DNA from: Clostridia bacterium
GTDB lineage: Bacteria > Bacillota > Clostridia > CAKSNL01 > HGM11501
Reading direction: 5' to 3'
Assembly: GCA_017390225.1 (NCBI GenBank)
Contig: JAFPCL010000195.1
Coordinates: 1 to 6,701, forward strand
DNA: 6,701 nt
Below, in pieces: positions 5,696-6,701 of the stretch. Under the pieces are notes generated by a model that was given only the letters and a program-made list of their open reading frames with translations, searched no databases and was not told the DNA's origin. Both the position numbers and the translations under genes were made by a program. Numbering within the stretch: the first letter of the stretch is position 1; every line of letters starts with the position of its first letter.

Positions 5696-6701
5696 ATGAA
5701 AAAATGGCTTGCGATTTTAGGATTTTGTATGCTTATGCTCTGTCCCCTGTGCGCTACGGCAGAAGTGCCCGGTGACATTCTTTTCACCGAGAGCTTTGCT
5801 GTGCCGCAGGTTTTCACCAAGTGGATGTATGGCTTTGATGCGCCCAATGTAACCAACGGCTATATGGATATTTCCTGGGCGAACCCTTCCCATGCCGTTG
5901 CCATGCCGAATGTGTATCTGCCCACGTCGCAGTACGGCTATGAAGCCGAAATAGAGTGCTCGGTGGATAGTGGACTGTTTGCCGCTGTCGGGCTTCGCCA
6001 GATTGGCGGTGCGGATTACATCCGAAGCTTGCGCGAGAGCAATGGGGATAATCCATATGTTCCCGGCAACGACAATCCTGCTTATGGCCCTGTGTGCCAC
6101 GGGGCTTTTGTGGGGCTTACCACGGAGAACAAGCTCTTTATTACCGTGCGTGACGGAAAAGCGGCTTCTGAGGGGCATTATTTCTATCAGGAAATTCCGT
6201 CCCCCGGCAGTTTTGCGGAAAGAAACACCTTGTTAATCCGTGACTTTGGCAATTGCATCGATTTATATGTCGGCGGAAAAAAAGCCGCCACGATTTCCCT
6301 ATCCGGTGACGCCGGCAACGACTACACCGCAGGGACGCTCACAGATATGAACGGGAAAACCTACAGTTTTTCTTCTATGCTGATTCCCAAAAACGGCTAT
6401 ATGGCATTTGCCGTGCGTGCCGCAAGCCTTCGCCTTTCGGAGCTTTCTATCTCCAAGCTGGAACAAGGCGATGCTCCGCTTCACGTAACCCATGTCAGAC
6501 AAAAAACAGATGCCACCGTTGTCACCCTGTCGGGCTACGGTGAAAACCTGTGCCTGTATTTTGCCGTGTATGACAAAGACGGCCGCCTTGCCTCCGTTGC
6601 GAAAAAAGCTGTGCCTGCCGTGGCAGGGGAAACGGAAATTGACCTTGCCCCGATTGCAGACACCGAAAGCCTGCGCCTGTTCTCCTGGCGCGATACGTTA
6701 G
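5696..6701 (+). CDS. Secreted protein, probable beta-sandwich plus C-terminal surface-protein module (3' end off the window)
   Basis: I translated the frame by hand: 335 residues from ATG 5696 without a stop before the right edge. The start is backed by an AAAGGTGG SD and a consensus promoter. Residues 1-22 are a typical signal peptide (MKKWLAILGF, hydrophobic core, then ATA before Glu23, a signal peptidase I site). Residues about 28-260 alternate short hydrophobic strands with Gly/Asn/Asp turns (LFTESFAVPQVFTKW, GYEAEIECSVDSGLFAAVGL, NTLLIRDFGNCIDLYVGGKK, GYMAFAVRAASLRLSELSIS), the layout of a concanavalin-A/LamG-like beta-sandwich; this is inferred. Residues 264-335 (VTHVRQKTDAT, LYFAVYDKDGRLASV, LRLFSWRDTL) resemble the C-terminal module of clostridial surface proteins that commonly ends in a phrase like LWDSLDTMKPL, so the gene may end soon after or continue with more domains. 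No catalytic residues can be assigned. Probably extracellular, carbohydrate- or cell-wall-related at best guess. Confidence 0.88.
   Translation, partial: MKKWLAILGFCMLMLCPLCATAEVPGDILFTESFAVPQVFTKWMYGFDAPNVTNGYMDISWANPSHAVAMPNVYLPTSQYGYEAEIECSVDSGLFAAVGLRQIGGADYIRSLRESNGDNPYVPGNDNPAYGPVCHGAFVGLTTENKLFITVRDGKAASEGHYFYQEIPSPGSFAERNTLLIRDFGNCIDLYVGGKKAATISLSGDAGNDYTAGTLTDMNGKTYSFSSMLIPKNGYMAFAVRAASLRLSELSISKLEQGDAPLHVTHVRQKTDATVVTLSGYGENLCLYFAVYDKDGRLASVAKKAVPAVAGETEIDLAPIADTESLRLFSWRDTL

Noticed and set aside
5717..6178. Minus-strand open frame opposite the secreted-protein gene
   Set aside because: The plus frame has a consensus promoter, SD and signal peptide; the minus frame has none of these and a composition typical of a shadow.

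Overview
The window looks like a chromosomal segment from a low- to mid-GC Bacillota, most likely a gut-type Clostridia. The grounds are A-rich consensus SigA promoters, strong AAGGAG-type Shine-Dalgarno (SD) sites, a FliB-type cysteine-rich protein, a DUF255/YyaL-type thioredoxin protein, and a secreted protein carrying the GIIGGADGPT signature that I recall from Clostridia. No rRNA, tRNA, CRISPR array or insertion sequence is visible.

Left part (1-2156), all on the minus strand and read right to left: a compact cluster of four membrane or envelope genes. In order of transcription these are an unrecognised four-helix membrane protein (1722-2156), an unrecognised two-helix membrane protein (1469-1717), a YcxB-like membrane protein (914-1438), and a probable lipoprotein with a GGADGPT motif and a C-terminal Ig-like domain that runs off the left edge (1-903). 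Gaps are 4, 30 and 10 nt. In two of the three junctions the SD of the next gene overlaps the stop or last codons of the previous one, so this is very probably one translationally coupled operon.

Middle part (2157-2640): about 480 bases without a convincing protein gene, and the most interesting stretch. A near-consensus extended -10 SigA promoter (2605-2633, minus) is followed about 215 nt later by a strong intrinsic terminator (2382-2409). Between them lie two perfect hairpins, a bulged hairpin, a long-range 11-bp helix whose wobble pairs form only in the minus-strand RNA, and a possible pseudoknot. This is a candidate stand-alone structured non-coding RNA. A second terminator-like hairpin (2213-2240) lies in the leader just upstream of the small membrane operon.

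Right part (2641-5525), minus strand: a probable two-gene operon of a FliB-family cysteine-rich protein (4608-5525) and a full-length thioredoxin-domain/DUF255 protein (2641-4560), driven by a promoter at 5557-5585. Back to back with it, a consensus promoter (5636-5665, plus) drives a secreted protein (5696 to the right edge, partial). This protein has a signal peptide, a probable beta-sandwich region and a C-terminal module resembling those of clostridial surface proteins.
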